64,000 bases of DNA from Symsagittifera roscoffensis (taxonomy: Eukaryota; Xenacoelomorpha; Acoela; Convolutidae), in the NCBI RefSeq assembly GCF_963678635.1, contig NC_087066.1, forward strand, positions 32,679,301 through 32,743,300, written 5' to 3'. Positions 32,833 through 44,837 of this stretch are shown piece after piece; position 1 is the stretch's first letter; each line of letters opens with the position of its first letter. Both the position numbers and the translations under genes were made by a program. The notes under the pieces are model-generated. The model saw only the letters and a list, made by a program, of their open reading frames with translations. It had not been told where the DNA came from and made no database searches.

Positions 32833-34797
32833 ATAGTAACTCTAGTGACCGCTCTTGTCAGCGAGTTACAGATTTTGAGTAACAGGTTATCTAAAGAGTT
32901 TGTGGTAAAAAATCTAGTGACCGCTCTTCTCAGCGAGTTACGGATTTTTCCAAAGTAAGTGTTCAGCCATGTCTCATAAAACAAGGCTAAAATCTGCAAC
33001 AGATGCAGCAAAAGAGGGCCAAAAGTTTTGGAAAATCTGTAAGTTTGAAAGATCTGCCGATGAGGTTGGTTTTCACTGCTTCAGTTGTGGAGTCAATTTT
33101 CATTTAACAAAAGGCTGTACGGCACCAAATGATGCAGCGCTCCTAGGCGTAAAAGAGTTGGGAAATAATGCACTTCTTCTGTACAATGACTGTGTGATCG
33201 GATCATAGAATCAGCTGCAAGAATTCAACAACCCAAAGATGATAAACAACTGAAATCTCTTCAAACAGAGGTATCAGAAATCATAATTGGTAATAAACAT
33301 GTCTACCCTTCCTTATGGAAATTGAGTATCCTTATACCAATATTTAAAGACGGAGACAAAGAAGACATTTCAAATTAACGTCTCATTGCGCTCTTGGCGT
33401 GCCTCCCAAAAGTTCTGGAAACACTAATTTTCGAAAAACTATTTGTAGCCATTGGACTTAATATCTGCAAAGAACAACATGCATTCACCAAATGTAAATC
33501 CACAATGACTCAAATGATCTTAAATCTCACTAAAATATTTGACCACTTCGAATCTCCAACACTGACTGCTCTATACCTCGACTTCGAAAAGGCGTTCGAC
33601 AAGGACAGTCATGAAAAATTAATAGAAAAATTGCAAAATAATGGCATCACTGGAGGAGCTTTGGAGCTGCTTGAAAGCTACCTGAAAGTTGAAAAACACC
33701 GAGCAAAAGTTAAAAACTCGATCTGTTCAGAACTTGATGTCAAAAATGGAGTTCCACAAGGCTCAGTACTGGGTCCTCTGTTCTTCATAATCTTTATAAA
33801 TGATCTCTCAGAGTGTATCTTGTCAAGTTGTTTCGGATACGCGGATGATTATAAAAATATTGCTACCAACACGATCACTCTACAAATTGACGCGACCAGA
33901 ATATGGAAATGGTTTAGCCAGAATTTGATGACATTAAACATCCGCAAAAATAAAACGCTAAACGTAAAAGGAAAGGGAAGTATTTCAATGAATGGAAAGA
34001 CACTTGAACAAACACAGAAGGAAAAAGATCTTGAAATAATTGTATCGAACGACTTGACATGGACTGAAAACGCCGAAAAAAGTTGTGAGAAAGCAACCAA
34101 AGTATTTTTCACTATAAAACGAAACATCGCTAATGGTACAAGTTGGATTGCAAAAAAGAATCTTTACCGGAGCTACATTGTCCCAATCATTTCATACGGT
34201 GCAATTTTATAGAAACCAAATAAACCAGAATTGAGAATGATAAAAAAACCTTCAGGAAAAAGCTTCGAAGTGGACCCTTGGTACCGATAGTCTAGACTAT
34301 AAAGATAGATTAAAACGACTTTCGATTCAACCACTACCCTTGTATCACAAAATGCACGTTTTTTTGACATTTGTTGACATAGTGAAAGGCAGGTATAATA
34401 TTGAGTGGGAATCTTTTGTTCAAGTACAATACAAATCAGAAGAAAACACGAGAGCACAGGAATTGAAGTTCTATAAAACACGAATTCTGTTGAAGAAGAA
34501 ACAAGCAAGTGACTTTTGGACAAGAGGTATATTCTTAGCAGACACAGTTGCACAAAAGATAGGGATTATTCGTGACAAACTGGAAAATCCAAAAAATAAA
34601 ATTGCGGAAGTTTACAAAAACTATTTTGTCAATAAATATAATCTGGAAAACATATGCTCCTGGAGACTGACATGTAATTGTCAGAACTGCAGAAATCAAC
34701 ACAAACTCAATTGAACTTTGGAAAACTGGAACTCGGGAATATCTCCACTGGGTGATACCTTAAATTCGGTTTTATTAAGATTATTATTTTTATTATT
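32833..34797 (+). mobile_element. LINE deletion derivative (array unit 3)
   Basis: A repeat of the unit 2 LINE part: monomers, the ORF1 finger remnant (32969-33208, same FWKIC change), the same internal deletion junction near 33285, RT (33394-34212) and the C-terminal domain (34340-34714). It ends in ATT-rich simple sequence at 34797 and abuts unit 4 directly. The RLE-LINE tail seen after units 1 and 2 is missing here. Confidence 0.9.
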
Positions 34798-36250
34798 ATT
34801 TAAAGATATTTAAAGACGGAGACAAAGAAGACATTTCAAATTTTCGTCTCATTGAGCTCTTGGCGTGCCTCTCAAAAATTCTGGAAACATTAATTTTCGA
34901 AAAACTATATGTAGCCATTGGACTTAATATCTGCAAAGAACAACATGGATTCACCAAATGTAAATCCACAATGACTCAATTGATCTTATATCTCAGTGAA
35001 ATATTTGAACACTTCGAATCTCCAACACTGACTGCTCTATACTTCGACTTCGAAAAGGCGTTCGACAAGGACAGTCATGAAAAATTAATAGAAAAATTGC
35101 AAAATAATGGCATCACTGGAGGAGCTTTGGAGCTGCTTGAAAGCTACCTGAAAGTTGAAAAACACCGCGCAAAATTTGAAAACTCGATCTGTTCAGAACT
35201 CGATGTCAAAAATGGAGTTCCACAAGGCTCAGTACTGGGTCCTCTGTTCTTCATAATCTTTATAAATGATCTGCCAGAGTGTATCATGTCAAGTTGTTTC
35301 GCATACGCGGATTATTTTGAAGTTATTGCTACCAACACGATCACTCTACAAATTGACGCGACCAGAATATGGAAATGGTGTGGCCAGAATTTGATGACAA
35401 TAAACATCAGCAAATATAAACGCTAAACTTAAAAGGAAACGGAAGTATTTCAAGGAATGGAAAGACATTTGAACAATCACAGAAGGAAAAAGATCTTCGA
35501 ATATTTGTATCGAACGACTTGACATGGACTGCAAACGCCGAAAGAAGTTGTGAGAAAGCAATCAAAGTATTTTTCACTATAAAACTAAAAATCGCTAATA
35601 GTACAATTTAGATTGCAAAAAAGAATCTTTACCGGAGCTACATTGTCCCAATCATTTCATACGGTGCAATTCTTTGAAAACCAAATAAACCAGAATTGAG
35701 AATGATAAAACCCTTCAGGAAAAAGCTTCGAAGTGGACCCTTGGTACCGATAGATTAGACTATAAAGATAGATTAAAACTACTTTCGATTCTACTACTAC
35801 CCTTGTATCACGAAATGCATTTTTTTTGACGTTTGTTGACATAGTGAAAGGCAGGTATAATATTGAGTGGGAATCTTTTGTTCAAATACAATACAAATCA
35901 GAACAAAACACGATAGCACAGGAATTGAAGTTCAAAAAACACGAATTCTGAGTAAGAATCAAGAAAGTGACTTTTGGACAAGAGGTACATTCTTATCAAA
36001 CACAGTTGCACAAAAGATAGGGATTATTCGTGACGAAGTGGAAAATCAAAAAAAAAATTGCGGAAGTTTACAAAAACTATTTTGTCAATAAATATAATCT
36101 CGAAGACATATGCTCCTGGAGACTGACATTCAATTGTCGGAACTGCAGAAATCAACACAAACTCAATTGAACTTAGGAAAACTGGAACTCGGGAATATCT
36201 CCCCTGGGTGCTACACTAAATTCGTTTTAATAAGATTATTATTTTTATTA
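34798..36250 (+). mobile_element. 5'-truncated, more decayed LINE copy (array unit 4)
   Basis: Starts inside RT (about 34805, a DGDKEDISNFR-coding string) with the unit 1 type sequence (LLACLSKILETLIFEK) rather than the derivative type. RT is open from 34860 to 35426. The catalytic region reads CFAYADYFEVIA, so YADD has become YADY. Later parts are frameshifted (35430-36160). It shows more substitutions than units 1-3 and is therefore older or less homogenised. Confidence 0.85.
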
Positions 36251-36337
36251 TTATTAATCGTCAATAATACCAAAAAAATGTTTCATCAACTATTCATGAA
36301 TTGAATAATTTCAACAAATTTTTTTCATTGAACTTTT

Positions 36338-36345
36338 TCTTCTTC

Positions 36346-36376
<31 letters not shown>

Positions 36377-36393
36377 TATTATTATTATTATTA
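36338..36393. repeat. (TTA)n microsatellite
   Basis: About 56 bp of TTA/ATT repeats with one interruption, between the LINE 3' end and the antisense RLE-LINE 3' end. Shorter versions stand at the same place in units 1 and 2. It is probably the expanded 3' tail repeat of one of the two LINEs. Confidence 0.9.
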
Positions 36394-39300
36394 TGAAGGA
36401 TTTACAAATCAAAATGATTTGGAGGGATTGCTCCCTGAAACACAACAATAAAATCAGCGGCACTGTGAAAAAGAATCTCGACTAATTTTTTCAATTTATT
36501 TATAGAATATTTTCTTTTCTCTGTTCTCTATTTTCTTGTTTAAAGGTAATCAGAAGGTCAAAAGTATCATAGTAACCGAGATTACAGTCAGGAGTCCCTT
36601 CATCACGTATTCCAGTCAAAATCCTTGGAATTTTCTAGAAATGGAAGTAAAAATGATAAAAGAAGATGACAAGTGTTGATGTCCTTACAATTAAAATCGA
36701 TACGGGTACGTTTCATCAATAAAAACACGCAACTCGGCCCGAGAAAATATAATATACAAGTGTTACAAAAGAAATTCGTCGAAAATTTTTTTGTCATTTT
36801 TTGTTCCGAGTACGCAAGCGGTGTTCGCAATCTGTATTGCCAGCGAGATTCTCTGTTTTAAAAAGCTGCCTGCTCTGGGTTCCTCAGTGCATATGCTTAG
36901 GTTCATACAAAGATTGCTCATAAAAAGTTCTGTGCTGGGGCCGGCCGCGCCCTGAATCTCAAAAGCTAGCGGTTGGAAAAGATACCCATCATCTACTAGA
37001 TCTTTATACTTGTCATTTTTTCGCTCTTCCGCTTCAGCCGCATTAATCCTACAAGGAGCTAAGGAGTCTACTACCGTTACATACTACAAGAGCTACTTAT
37101 CAACAGCCCATGAAACGAGCGTCAAACCGTCTGGTCGCTTCTGATCGGTCCTGTTGAGGTGTCGTGGTTCTAAGACAGACGTCATGTGAGTAGAAGATGA
37201 ACTCTGCTTTAAAAGGGCATTCAGGTTTGAATGCCTGAGAATCTCCTTGCATTTTCAAGGCAAGAAACACCATGACAACCATTTTCGGTAACGTCTTTTT
37301 CGCACATCCATTTATGCCGTTCGCATATTTTTGAGCCTAACCGAAGTCCTATCGCAGTTCTGAGTTGTTGGTTTGACAGTTTTAACCTTAAATTTTTCAC
37401 GGGATGACGTTCACCCAATGGGAGCCAAATTTATCTTGGAACGCGTTGAATCTTTTAACATCCGTTGGTTCGAGTCGTAAAATCAAGTCTGCAATCTTGC
37501 TGTAAAAAATTGTCTCTGTCCAATTTTGTTGGATTTCAATTTCCGGAGCCATTTCAATTTTTCCAAGTTCAAACCATCGTTTAAGCGCGTCATCATAGCT
37601 TTCATCCACATGCTCCAAGTTAAAGATTTCACTCAAGGCATTTTTTTGCTCCTACTGCTGAGGCTAAGAAAGCGGGTAAAGCGAGTAGACGAGCAGAAGA
37701 AACGCCCAAGCCACCTTTTGCTGCCGGTAGAACTGCTTGTAAGAACTGGTTATCATCCATCTTCACATTAATGACATTGCATAACGAGTTTCTTAGTAAT
37801 TTGTCGTAGCGTTCCAAAAAATCATTTCGCAAAAAACAAAGGCTCGTACGCAAAAAATATAGAGTTTTGGCATGCTAAAGCAATTTTTCAGGTAAAACTA
37901 AAATGTGCCTCTAGTTTGTCAATGACATCTGAGATTTTTTCAAGCTCCTTAATTTTTTCGTGGAGCAATTCTTTTTGGCAAAGTTCGTTGATTGGAGATC
38001 CTAAAATGAGGAGTTCTTCTGTGTTTTTATTTTTTATTTTGGGTCATGTTTTTCGAAATTGTGTTAAAATTGAGTTATACTGTGTACCCGTAGTCGGACC
38101 CAAAAAACATAGTTCGTACTTCTCAGTGTTCAAGCATAGGCCGTAAGTTTGTTCCTATTTCAGAATTTTTTTCAGGTCCCGGAGTACTACCTTATAGTTG
38201 TCTGCTCAATTGCCATCATCTAAATACCAGATGTTGATTTTCGACTCCAACTGTTTGACTATTTTCTGAATTGCTTCCGCAAAAAAGGGGTGGGGCTTCA
38301 GGATCACCTTGGTGAGTTCCGTCTTCTGACATTATGACAGAGCTTCCGTAAAAAAGGGAACTATGTTTTTATACGCGCAATGGGTGTAATTATAAAATTC
38401 GGGGCGATTTGAATAAACATGATTAAGCCTTGTTTCTCTATTTAGAGAGTTAAACGCATTCTTTAAAACTAGTTTTAAAAGAACAGTGCATTTTGGATTG
38501 TCGTCGCGTTCAATTAGGTTTCGAAACGAGTGTGCAGCTAATTCTGCTCCTGAATTGGTACTGCATCCTAGTTGTACAATTCCGAAAAAAATTGTCGCTC
38601 GGAGAGGGCCTTGCTTCCAGCGCATTTAGACCCGATATGTCTAAGCGTGTTGCCTATGGCAACCGGTCTCAACCCTCTGTCTATTTTTATGAGGGAGATA
38701 AGCTTTGCACCAAAAAAGAAAGGTCGTAGGGGTTCGGGTATTTTGCCATCTCCAATGATGTTTATCAGCTTAGTATGCGATTTCAGAAAATTAAGTCCTG
38801 CACTGCCATTTGACTTACTAACAAGATCTTTAAAAATTTGAGGAAATATTTTATCAGGACTTGCTGCTGATCCGTTCGGAAAGGACATTATCGCTTTGTA
38901 TAATTCGAATTTGGTAACAAAAAAATCATTTAAATTTTCTGGATTAGGGTGCTTAGACAACAATTATTGATAGTTATCAGTTGAAAAAGGAGTACTTTTG
39001 TCATCCGAAGCAGCCAGCCTTATCCCTCACTTTATATTTCCTTCATCGAGCTTACTACTTACTAATTAGCTTTATTCTCTGCTCGAGGTCACTCAGAGGC
39101 GGGCTTGAAGTTTGGGGATGGGGTTTTGGAAGTGAACGTCATTTGCTTGAATATATTTATTTATCAAAGAGCTCATACTTGTGGTCTGCTTGCGTCCGGT
39201 TCTTTTCGGTTGCTCCAAAAAAAACCAGAACAACGTTTAAAAATATTAGCCATTTTGTAACATCTTCTACATTGTAAAAGATGTCTTTTACTTTGTCCGA

Positions 39301-39420
39301 CAGACTTTCCGTCAAGGGAAAACGCGAGTCTTTTGATACTCTCTTGAGTACTCGGACAATTGAGATGGCTGTATTAACATAATTGTCTAGCACCAAATCA
39401 GTACCTATTGTTGCTTTATT
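36394..39420 (-). mobile_element. RLE-type LINE, longer antisense copy with RT (unit 4)
   Basis: The same 3' part as in units 1-2 (about 36394-37720, with a 30-bp in-frame deletion near 37040), but it continues upstream past the GGLGV cut. Minus-strand reading gives QAVLPAAKGGLGVSSARLLA, an INIWYLDDG catalytic motif near 38235-38250, LVLKNAFNSLNRETRLN (motif A region, near 38440-38490), LGCSTNSGAELAAHSFRNLI and LRPVAIGNTLRHIGSKCAG (fingers). Stops and frameshifts are frequent. Upstream traces at 39157-39396 may be its N-terminal region. Confidence 0.8.
38332..38963 (-). pseudogene. RT fingers/palm of the RLE-type LINE
   Basis: Two overlapping minus-strand stretches (38568-38963 and 38332-38625) encode the N-terminal RT: MSFPNGSAASPDKIFPQIFK, then ISLIKIDRGLRPVAIGN, and after a frameshift GAELAAHSFRNLIERDD and KNAFNSLNRE. 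In the A motif the expected catalytic Asp (KLDLKN in relatives of this type) appears as KLVLKN, so the copy is dead. Confidence 0.8.
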
Positions 39421-42000
39421 AACAGACCTTACATCAACGCATAAATGACACTGAAACCAATGAGTCGCTAAGAGAAATATTTACACAACCGATATGATAC
39501 CAACTAGATCAACAATCACATCCAATCTAATTGATCAATGCTGAAGGCTTTCAGCAATATTTGCTTGTACACTCTTTGTTGTTTTTCCTCATCTTGACGC
39601 AGCATAAAGGTTTTTTTAAAAATTTGACTGGACTTTAGGGGACTGAACTAACCCATGAGAAGCGGTTAGTGGGAATTTTATAAATCATCATATAAAAAAC
39701 ATAAAAGACAATTAAATTGATTTAAATTTTAAAATCGAATTATAAAAATCAAAAACAAGGAACAATCTCACCCAAGCTCAGTAGGTCCAGCGGTGCACCA
39801 CCAGACTCTTCAAGCCAGTTCCAGTTTCCCACCTCCCCCCAGAAAGCCACTTAACAGACCTGTCTCTAAAATCCCTCAGAGGGCGCTCCACAAACAGGCA
39901 CAAACTTCAAACATAAAAAATCTATATAATAAGTTTATCACAAACTCCTTTAGGGGTTTTAGAGACAGGTCTCAAGTAAAACGATGGTCTGGGGGAAGGA
40001 GTTCCTGGCTTGAGGAGGCTTGTGGTGCGCTGATAGACCTTCTGAGCTCGGATGAAAGGGTTGCTTTTCAGCGAGTTTTATAGACTTTTTATGTATTTTT
40101 GAAAAAAACATTTGCAAAATTTTTTCTTCATTTCAAAAATTCCAAGCCCCTTATTTTATATTAGTTCAGTTCCTTTGTGTCCAGTCAAATTTCCTTTTAC
40201 TTACCCTGACGCCGCGCCATCAGAATGAGAAAATACAACAAGGAGTGTTTAAGCGAAGAACGCTTTAAATCTTCAGTTTTTTCAAATTGGATAAGATGTG
40301 ATTGTTGTTCTAATTGGTATTGTAACATTCGTTCGGAAGCACATAGCGAAGGAAAATAAAGGTTGGTCTTAAAATGACTGGCTAGCCTCTAAACAGCTTC
40401 AAATGCTTTTAACTGCTCTACCAAAGCGAGTTCAATGTGAAGTGCATTAACATCTGTTCGACAAAGTCATTATTACCTAAGGCTATCGGCCAGATCGCGC
40501 AAATAACTTAGTTACATGCAAAAATAGTGAGCTCATGGCTGCGTCTCACTATCCCCAGACCACGAGGTCACTCCCAAAAACAGGTCTACTACTTTTTATC
40601 ATATTACTATTGTTTTTGTTCAGAAGACAAGAATCATCACATCCAACTCAGGCAATTTCTGGAAGCTAAAACTTGTTAAAATTGAGTTCTCAGTTTCTTC
40701 CCAAGACCTTTCCGGATTCTTGAATCTGGTCGAAGAGCGGTCTTGTTGTGTTCTAGGAAGGGTAGTAAAATTGTCCCAACACCACTCCGATTTTTCAGTA
40801 ACTGCTCCGTAACGATTATAGCTGTATAAGTGTTACAATTCGGATAGTCTGGATTGTAACTTCAACCTTCTTCACAATAGCTTGTACGTTTATTCTTCAC
40901 TGTCGAGAATCGTTGTTGTTGTTTCTTTCGAAAATCGGTGTTCTGATTTTTCACTTTTTCTGTAACTGCGAAATTTAAAGGTCGTGACGTGTCTTTATTT
41001 TCGTACAATTTAAAAAAAAATTAGTTCTTCATCGCAAATTGACGCTTTCCAATTCGTGTAAAGAAACAGTTAACACTGTTAATGCTTCGAAACAGACAAT
41101 TTTCCCACTCAAATGTATCCAAAAAATTTTTGTTGTTGCCATGCATTTTGGCCGCCATAATGATCGAATGTCACACACTCCTCGGACAGCCCGGTCATTG
41201 TCCCCATTGAAGCTCGAGAAGTTCATAAAATGGTACAGTGTCATCGAACAGAAATTACAAAATACATGCAAAGAAATATCATCCGCATCACATCGGCTCA
41301 CTACATGCTACAAATGGGATCATACTAAATCGATTTAGCCCTCTTAAATTCTTAATTTATCTGTACCTTGAGTATATGACATATGATAAAATATATTTTC
41401 TGACTTTTGATTTAAAATTTTTTCTCCTATGTTTAAAAAGTGTTGGGATGCAGGACAGTCCTGCTAACCAACAAGCTAAAATTATCCTACAATGCTTCCT
41501 CCCTTCGGAAATTTAGTTGTTACTGTTCCTGAATATTAAAATTAAGAAACTCGGTGGTTAAAAGGAACAACGAAATTATCTCTCTCTTCAAGAGATTACT
41601 CAAGTCTTTCATGTCACCACAAAGTTAACGGTCGTGTTAGTTGATTAATAACAATCATGCAGGCTGGAAAATTTCAATATACTTTTTGTTCAAGCCGCTC
41701 CAAACAAATAGTAAGTGTCTCTAAAAACACTAACTAAAATCTCAACCCAAATTTACAAATGCAACAAATTTTAAAGTCAAAAGTAACTGAAAGTTTTTCT
41801 TTCATTCAGTTTCAATTTCAAGCTTAATTGCTTAGTTTCTCATTTGAGTTTTTCGCGCACAAAATCAATTATGAGTTCTTATTTCCCCTTTTTTTACACC
41901 CATGTTCTTTCCTTTCGTTTGGTTTTCGTCGTTTAGAAGTTCTAGAACTTCTAAATTTTTCTAATTTTTCTCCTTTTTGCATCTTGTCATTCGGCTTTTT
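39421..42000. other. no recognisable gene; one inverted repeat
   Basis: AT-rich sequence. Apart from the inverted repeat at 39856-39972 and a 96-codon plus-strand frame across it (39793-40083), nothing is recognisable. The overlapping frames at 41029-41338 on both strands have no family signature. From about 41820 the sequence becomes pyrimidine-rich on the plus strand, leading into the GC-richer block. Confidence 0.45.
39856..39972. repeat. 21-bp inverted repeat
   Basis: AGACCTGTCTCTAAAATCCCT at 39856-39876 pairs with AGGGGTTTTAGAGACAGGTCT at 39952-39972 with one mismatch and a 75-bp spacer. Both arms lie within the 96-codon plus-strand frame. It could be the ends of a small foldback element or an RNA stem. 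Confidence 0.85.
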
Positions 42001-42039
42001 GTCACTGCTCTCTCATTTCGTCCTGTGACATCGACTCCG

Positions 42040-42362
42040 CATGCTCGGTTTCAGTGTCATGCAACACATCGGTGGCCATTCTGCGCTGATGGAGGCAGTC
42101 CTCCAACACCTCTGCACTTCTACCCTTTGTTTGCAGCAAGGTAGAGGGTCTACATTATTACCCTATTTCTGCAGAAGCTTTTCCGGAGGCACAAAGTCAC
42201 ATTACTTTCCACATCTTCCTTCAACATTTCTTCTCTTTCTCTCCCATCACAATCATTCGTTTCTAATGTCTTCTTCACTGCGGTGGTCACTGCCTTCCGA
42301 TGTGTCACAAAAGCTCGTTTGAAAGCTTCTAACCCTATGTTCATCTGATACAAACTGTACAT
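42040..42362 (-). pseudogene. unassigned cargo coding, last part
   Basis: Minus-strand coding-like sequence: IGLEAFKRAFVTHRKAVTTA (from 42362), and before it in a shifted frame LYEYANKPML (about 42375-42405). Charged and helical in character, with no recognised domain. It appears to be the last coding stretch before the composition changes back to AT-rich. Confidence 0.35.
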
Positions 42363-42554
42363 TCAGCTGTTTTTCAACATAGGCTTGTTGGCATACTCGT
42401 ACAACCACGCATCAAACGTCTTTTGGTCCAATTTTTTTTCAATTCCATTGGAATACTCAAGATTTTGCACATTGTCTCAAAAAGATCTAAATCTTATAGA
42501 CAATCAAGTTCCTCTAACTATTCTTTCGTCGGTGCTTCTTGTCAAATTTTTTCG

Positions 42555-43265
42555 TTAACATGAGCTTTCAGCCATCATACCGCCATCATACCTCCAACTA
42601 TCACTATAATTATGGGCTGTGATGAGTCTGGTAAACCCATGGAGAGCAGCTCTCCAGAGTCCTATCAACACCAAACCATGGGATGGGAACTCATCATGTG
42701 TCAACATGATGCTACTCCAAGTTCGTTTCGCCGACGCTTCCAGTAGCAGTTCCACTTCCATCATCACTCTGTGGATTTCATCATTCTCATTTACTGAATT
42801 GTAATTGGTCGCTGTTGATACCCTTTGCTTGTGTCTTTCAAAGTCAATGAAGTTCCCACTACCATATCCTATGAGCTTTTCTCCTAGTATCGGTTCTAAC
42901 TCGTCCTTAGCTCTTCCTGAAACTGCGACAAACATCCTACAGACCAAATCGTAAGATTTCTCCGACATTCTCGCAAGTTTTACACAATTTGGCACGGAAA
43001 AATCTTGATCTATGATCGTCTGCGTCCTCCTTACATTCACTTCTACGAAGTGTACTGGGTATCGGCTTTTGCACATCGGCGTCAACGTCGATCCTACTAG
43101 GCAACGCGCTCCAGACGGTCTGCGATAAGTTTCACTCTGCCTGATGTTCATTTCCACTTCTATTGCTTCTCCACTTTCCAATATGCTTCTATTCAGTTTG
43201 TATACTCCCCGAAACACTTCTACACTGATGGCTGTGACCATCTCATGTAGTTGTTCTAGATTCAA
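42555..43265 (-). CDS. unassigned cargo ORF, 236 codons
   Basis: The longest uninterrupted frame in the post-integrase region. It begins MNLEQLHEMVTAISVEVF, contains IEVEMNIRQSETYRR, VHFVEVNVRRTQTIIDQDF and EKSYDLVCRMFVAVSGRAKD, and ends YDGGMMAESSC. Mixed alpha/beta composition, no signal peptide or membrane segment. I do not recognise a family. The downstream reading near 42360-42550 looks like its continuation in another frame. Confidence 0.5.
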   Translation of the reverse strand: MNLEQLHEMVTAISVEVFRGVYKLNRSILESGEAIEVEMNIRQSETYRRPSGARCLVGSTLTPMCKSRYPVHFVEVNVRRTQTIIDQDFSVPNCVKLARMSEKSYDLVCRMFVAVSGRAKDELEPILGEKLIGYGSGNFIDFERHKQRVSTATNYNSVNENDEIHRVMMEVELLLEASAKRTWSSIMLTHDEFPSHGLVLIGLWRAALHGFTRLITAHNYSDSWRYDGGMMAESSC

Positions 43266-43667
43266 TAGTGACTTTTAAGGGTCAAACATGCTGTAGAACC
43301 CTAGTGCAGCCACTAGATTTACTTCAGTTCCTCTATGGCAATCTGAAATTGATGATGTTTCCGTTTTTGCCTTCATCACTATATTTCCGAACAGTATCGT
43401 CAATTGCTTATGCTGTTTCGCAAGTGTCTTCACGCAGTCAATACCTCCACATATATGATAGCCAGACAGCTATCAGATTAGACTCAGTCTTCTCGTCCCC
43501 AGTCAGGCAACTCCACATTGTTCTCTCGCTTGCTCCTAGAGGCAGTTGTCATCAGGTAGTAGATGATGTTAAGGTCATGCAAATTACAATCTACATTTAA
43601 TTCTCTTTGCACATCCTGCGTCGCTCGTAATATGCAATCAGCAATTGGACTTGCGCACTATGATGGT

Positions 43668-43943
43668 TTAATTAACTCCCACTACCATCAGGCTCGTCCT
43701 CAGTAACTCATCTGAGAAAGCCAATCCAAATTCCACTCGGTTATCAGATTTTGGTATGGAAGAAGCAGTCACGTTTTCTTCCAATACAAGTCCCAATTTG
43801 ACTTGCTGATTGGCAATGCTTCTTGTAGTTGAAATTCTTGACGACCAAAATCCCAGCAACACAGCTGGTTCGTAATCGAAGTAACAATCACGTATGTCTT
43901 CATTGATGAAAGAACTATATGCCATTCCAACAATTCCAGACAC
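43668..43943 (-). pseudogene. unassigned cargo fragment
   Basis: The minus-strand stretch SSFINEDIRDCYFDYEPAVL, then ANQQVKLGLVLEENVTASS, 91 codons. The composition is that of a real protein, but no family is recognised. Flanking positions 43270-43660 and 43950-44200 give only broken readings. Confidence 0.4.
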
Positions 43944-44206
43944 ATAATGCTATGACTTCTTTTTCATCGATCCACAGTATTCACTGAACTTCAGTAGTGT
44001 CCACATTGTTTTTTTCGTGAGCCTAATCTCCTGGTTCGAGAATCTTCACATTACATCGATCTTCTTCAGGGGTTCTAGTTCTACAGGTTTTTTTTTTCAT
44101 ATTCACCGGCATTGGCTTGCTTTGATGAATGTCCAACAGCGCTTATAAGAGCAAGGTTTTAGCTAAATCACTGCCTTCTATCACGCTACTGCCGCTCCTT
44201 CACAGA

Positions 44207-44827
44207 TCATTCGACTTCTTCTTTCGACTTCTTCTTTTCTCCTGAGTCATACTCATCCATCGCCAGTCCCGTCAGACACCGGGCAAATCTGAGTTGCAAC
44301 TCAGTTCTGACGAATTGTATCGCTATCAGAGCATGTATCTTCGGAGTAGTTCGCATTGTTTCTATAAAGTGACGTAGTACTACTGCTCTCCAAGGCAAAC
44401 TCACCAGTTGATCCACGGTTTTCGTGTTCATTTCTGAGGAGACTAACGTTCCATAGGCCTTTTGCTTCACCATCGTGCCTTGTATCATTTTTTCCCGGTA
44501 ACCCTCTATGGTGCCTTTAATTTGTAGAGCGATCAGGTGTCCTCTAGCTTAGTTCATGTACTCCATCATTTCCATGTATCCACCGGCGGGTTTGTCGATC
44601 GAGACGGTATCCGATATTGTCAATTGATTGTTTTCCACTAGGGTCTGCTGTCCTATGACGCTTTCCTTTCCGTGATTCATGCAAGATGGTCTGAAATTCC
44701 GAAGGATAATCTCACAGCATTGGCCGAGTGTTTCCATTTCTAGGGTAGCTCCAATGAGGGTGCGGTCACTCCTCTTGGTCTTATAACTGACTGATCTTAA
44801 TCCTGCCATGAGGATGAGTGGCACCAT
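44207..44827 (-). pseudogene. unassigned cargo, two consecutive frames
   Basis: 44549-44827 (LRSVSYKTKRSDRTLIGATL, then LTISDTVSIDKPAGGYMEMM) and 44207-44488 (GTLVSSEMNTKTVDQLVSLP, then IHALIAIQFVRTELQLRF, ending in the highly charged GEKKKSKEEVE). They are probably one protein interrupted near 44500-44550. The start at 44827 overlaps the end of the upstream frame by a few bases, as in compact polycistronic or polyprotein arrangements. Confidence 0.4.
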
Positions 44828-44837
44828 CGTCCATCGG

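Noticed and set aside
36338-36393. (TTA)n run as part of a CRISPR-like or structured array
   Set aside because: A simple microsatellite at a LINE 3' end. No spacers or regular repeat-spacer pattern are seen anywhere in the window.
41885-42030. 3' LTR of the large element
   Set aside because: The purine-rich minus-strand run could be a polypurine tract, but no matching sequence was found upstream of gag (58.65-59.1 kb), so no LTR pair can be claimed.
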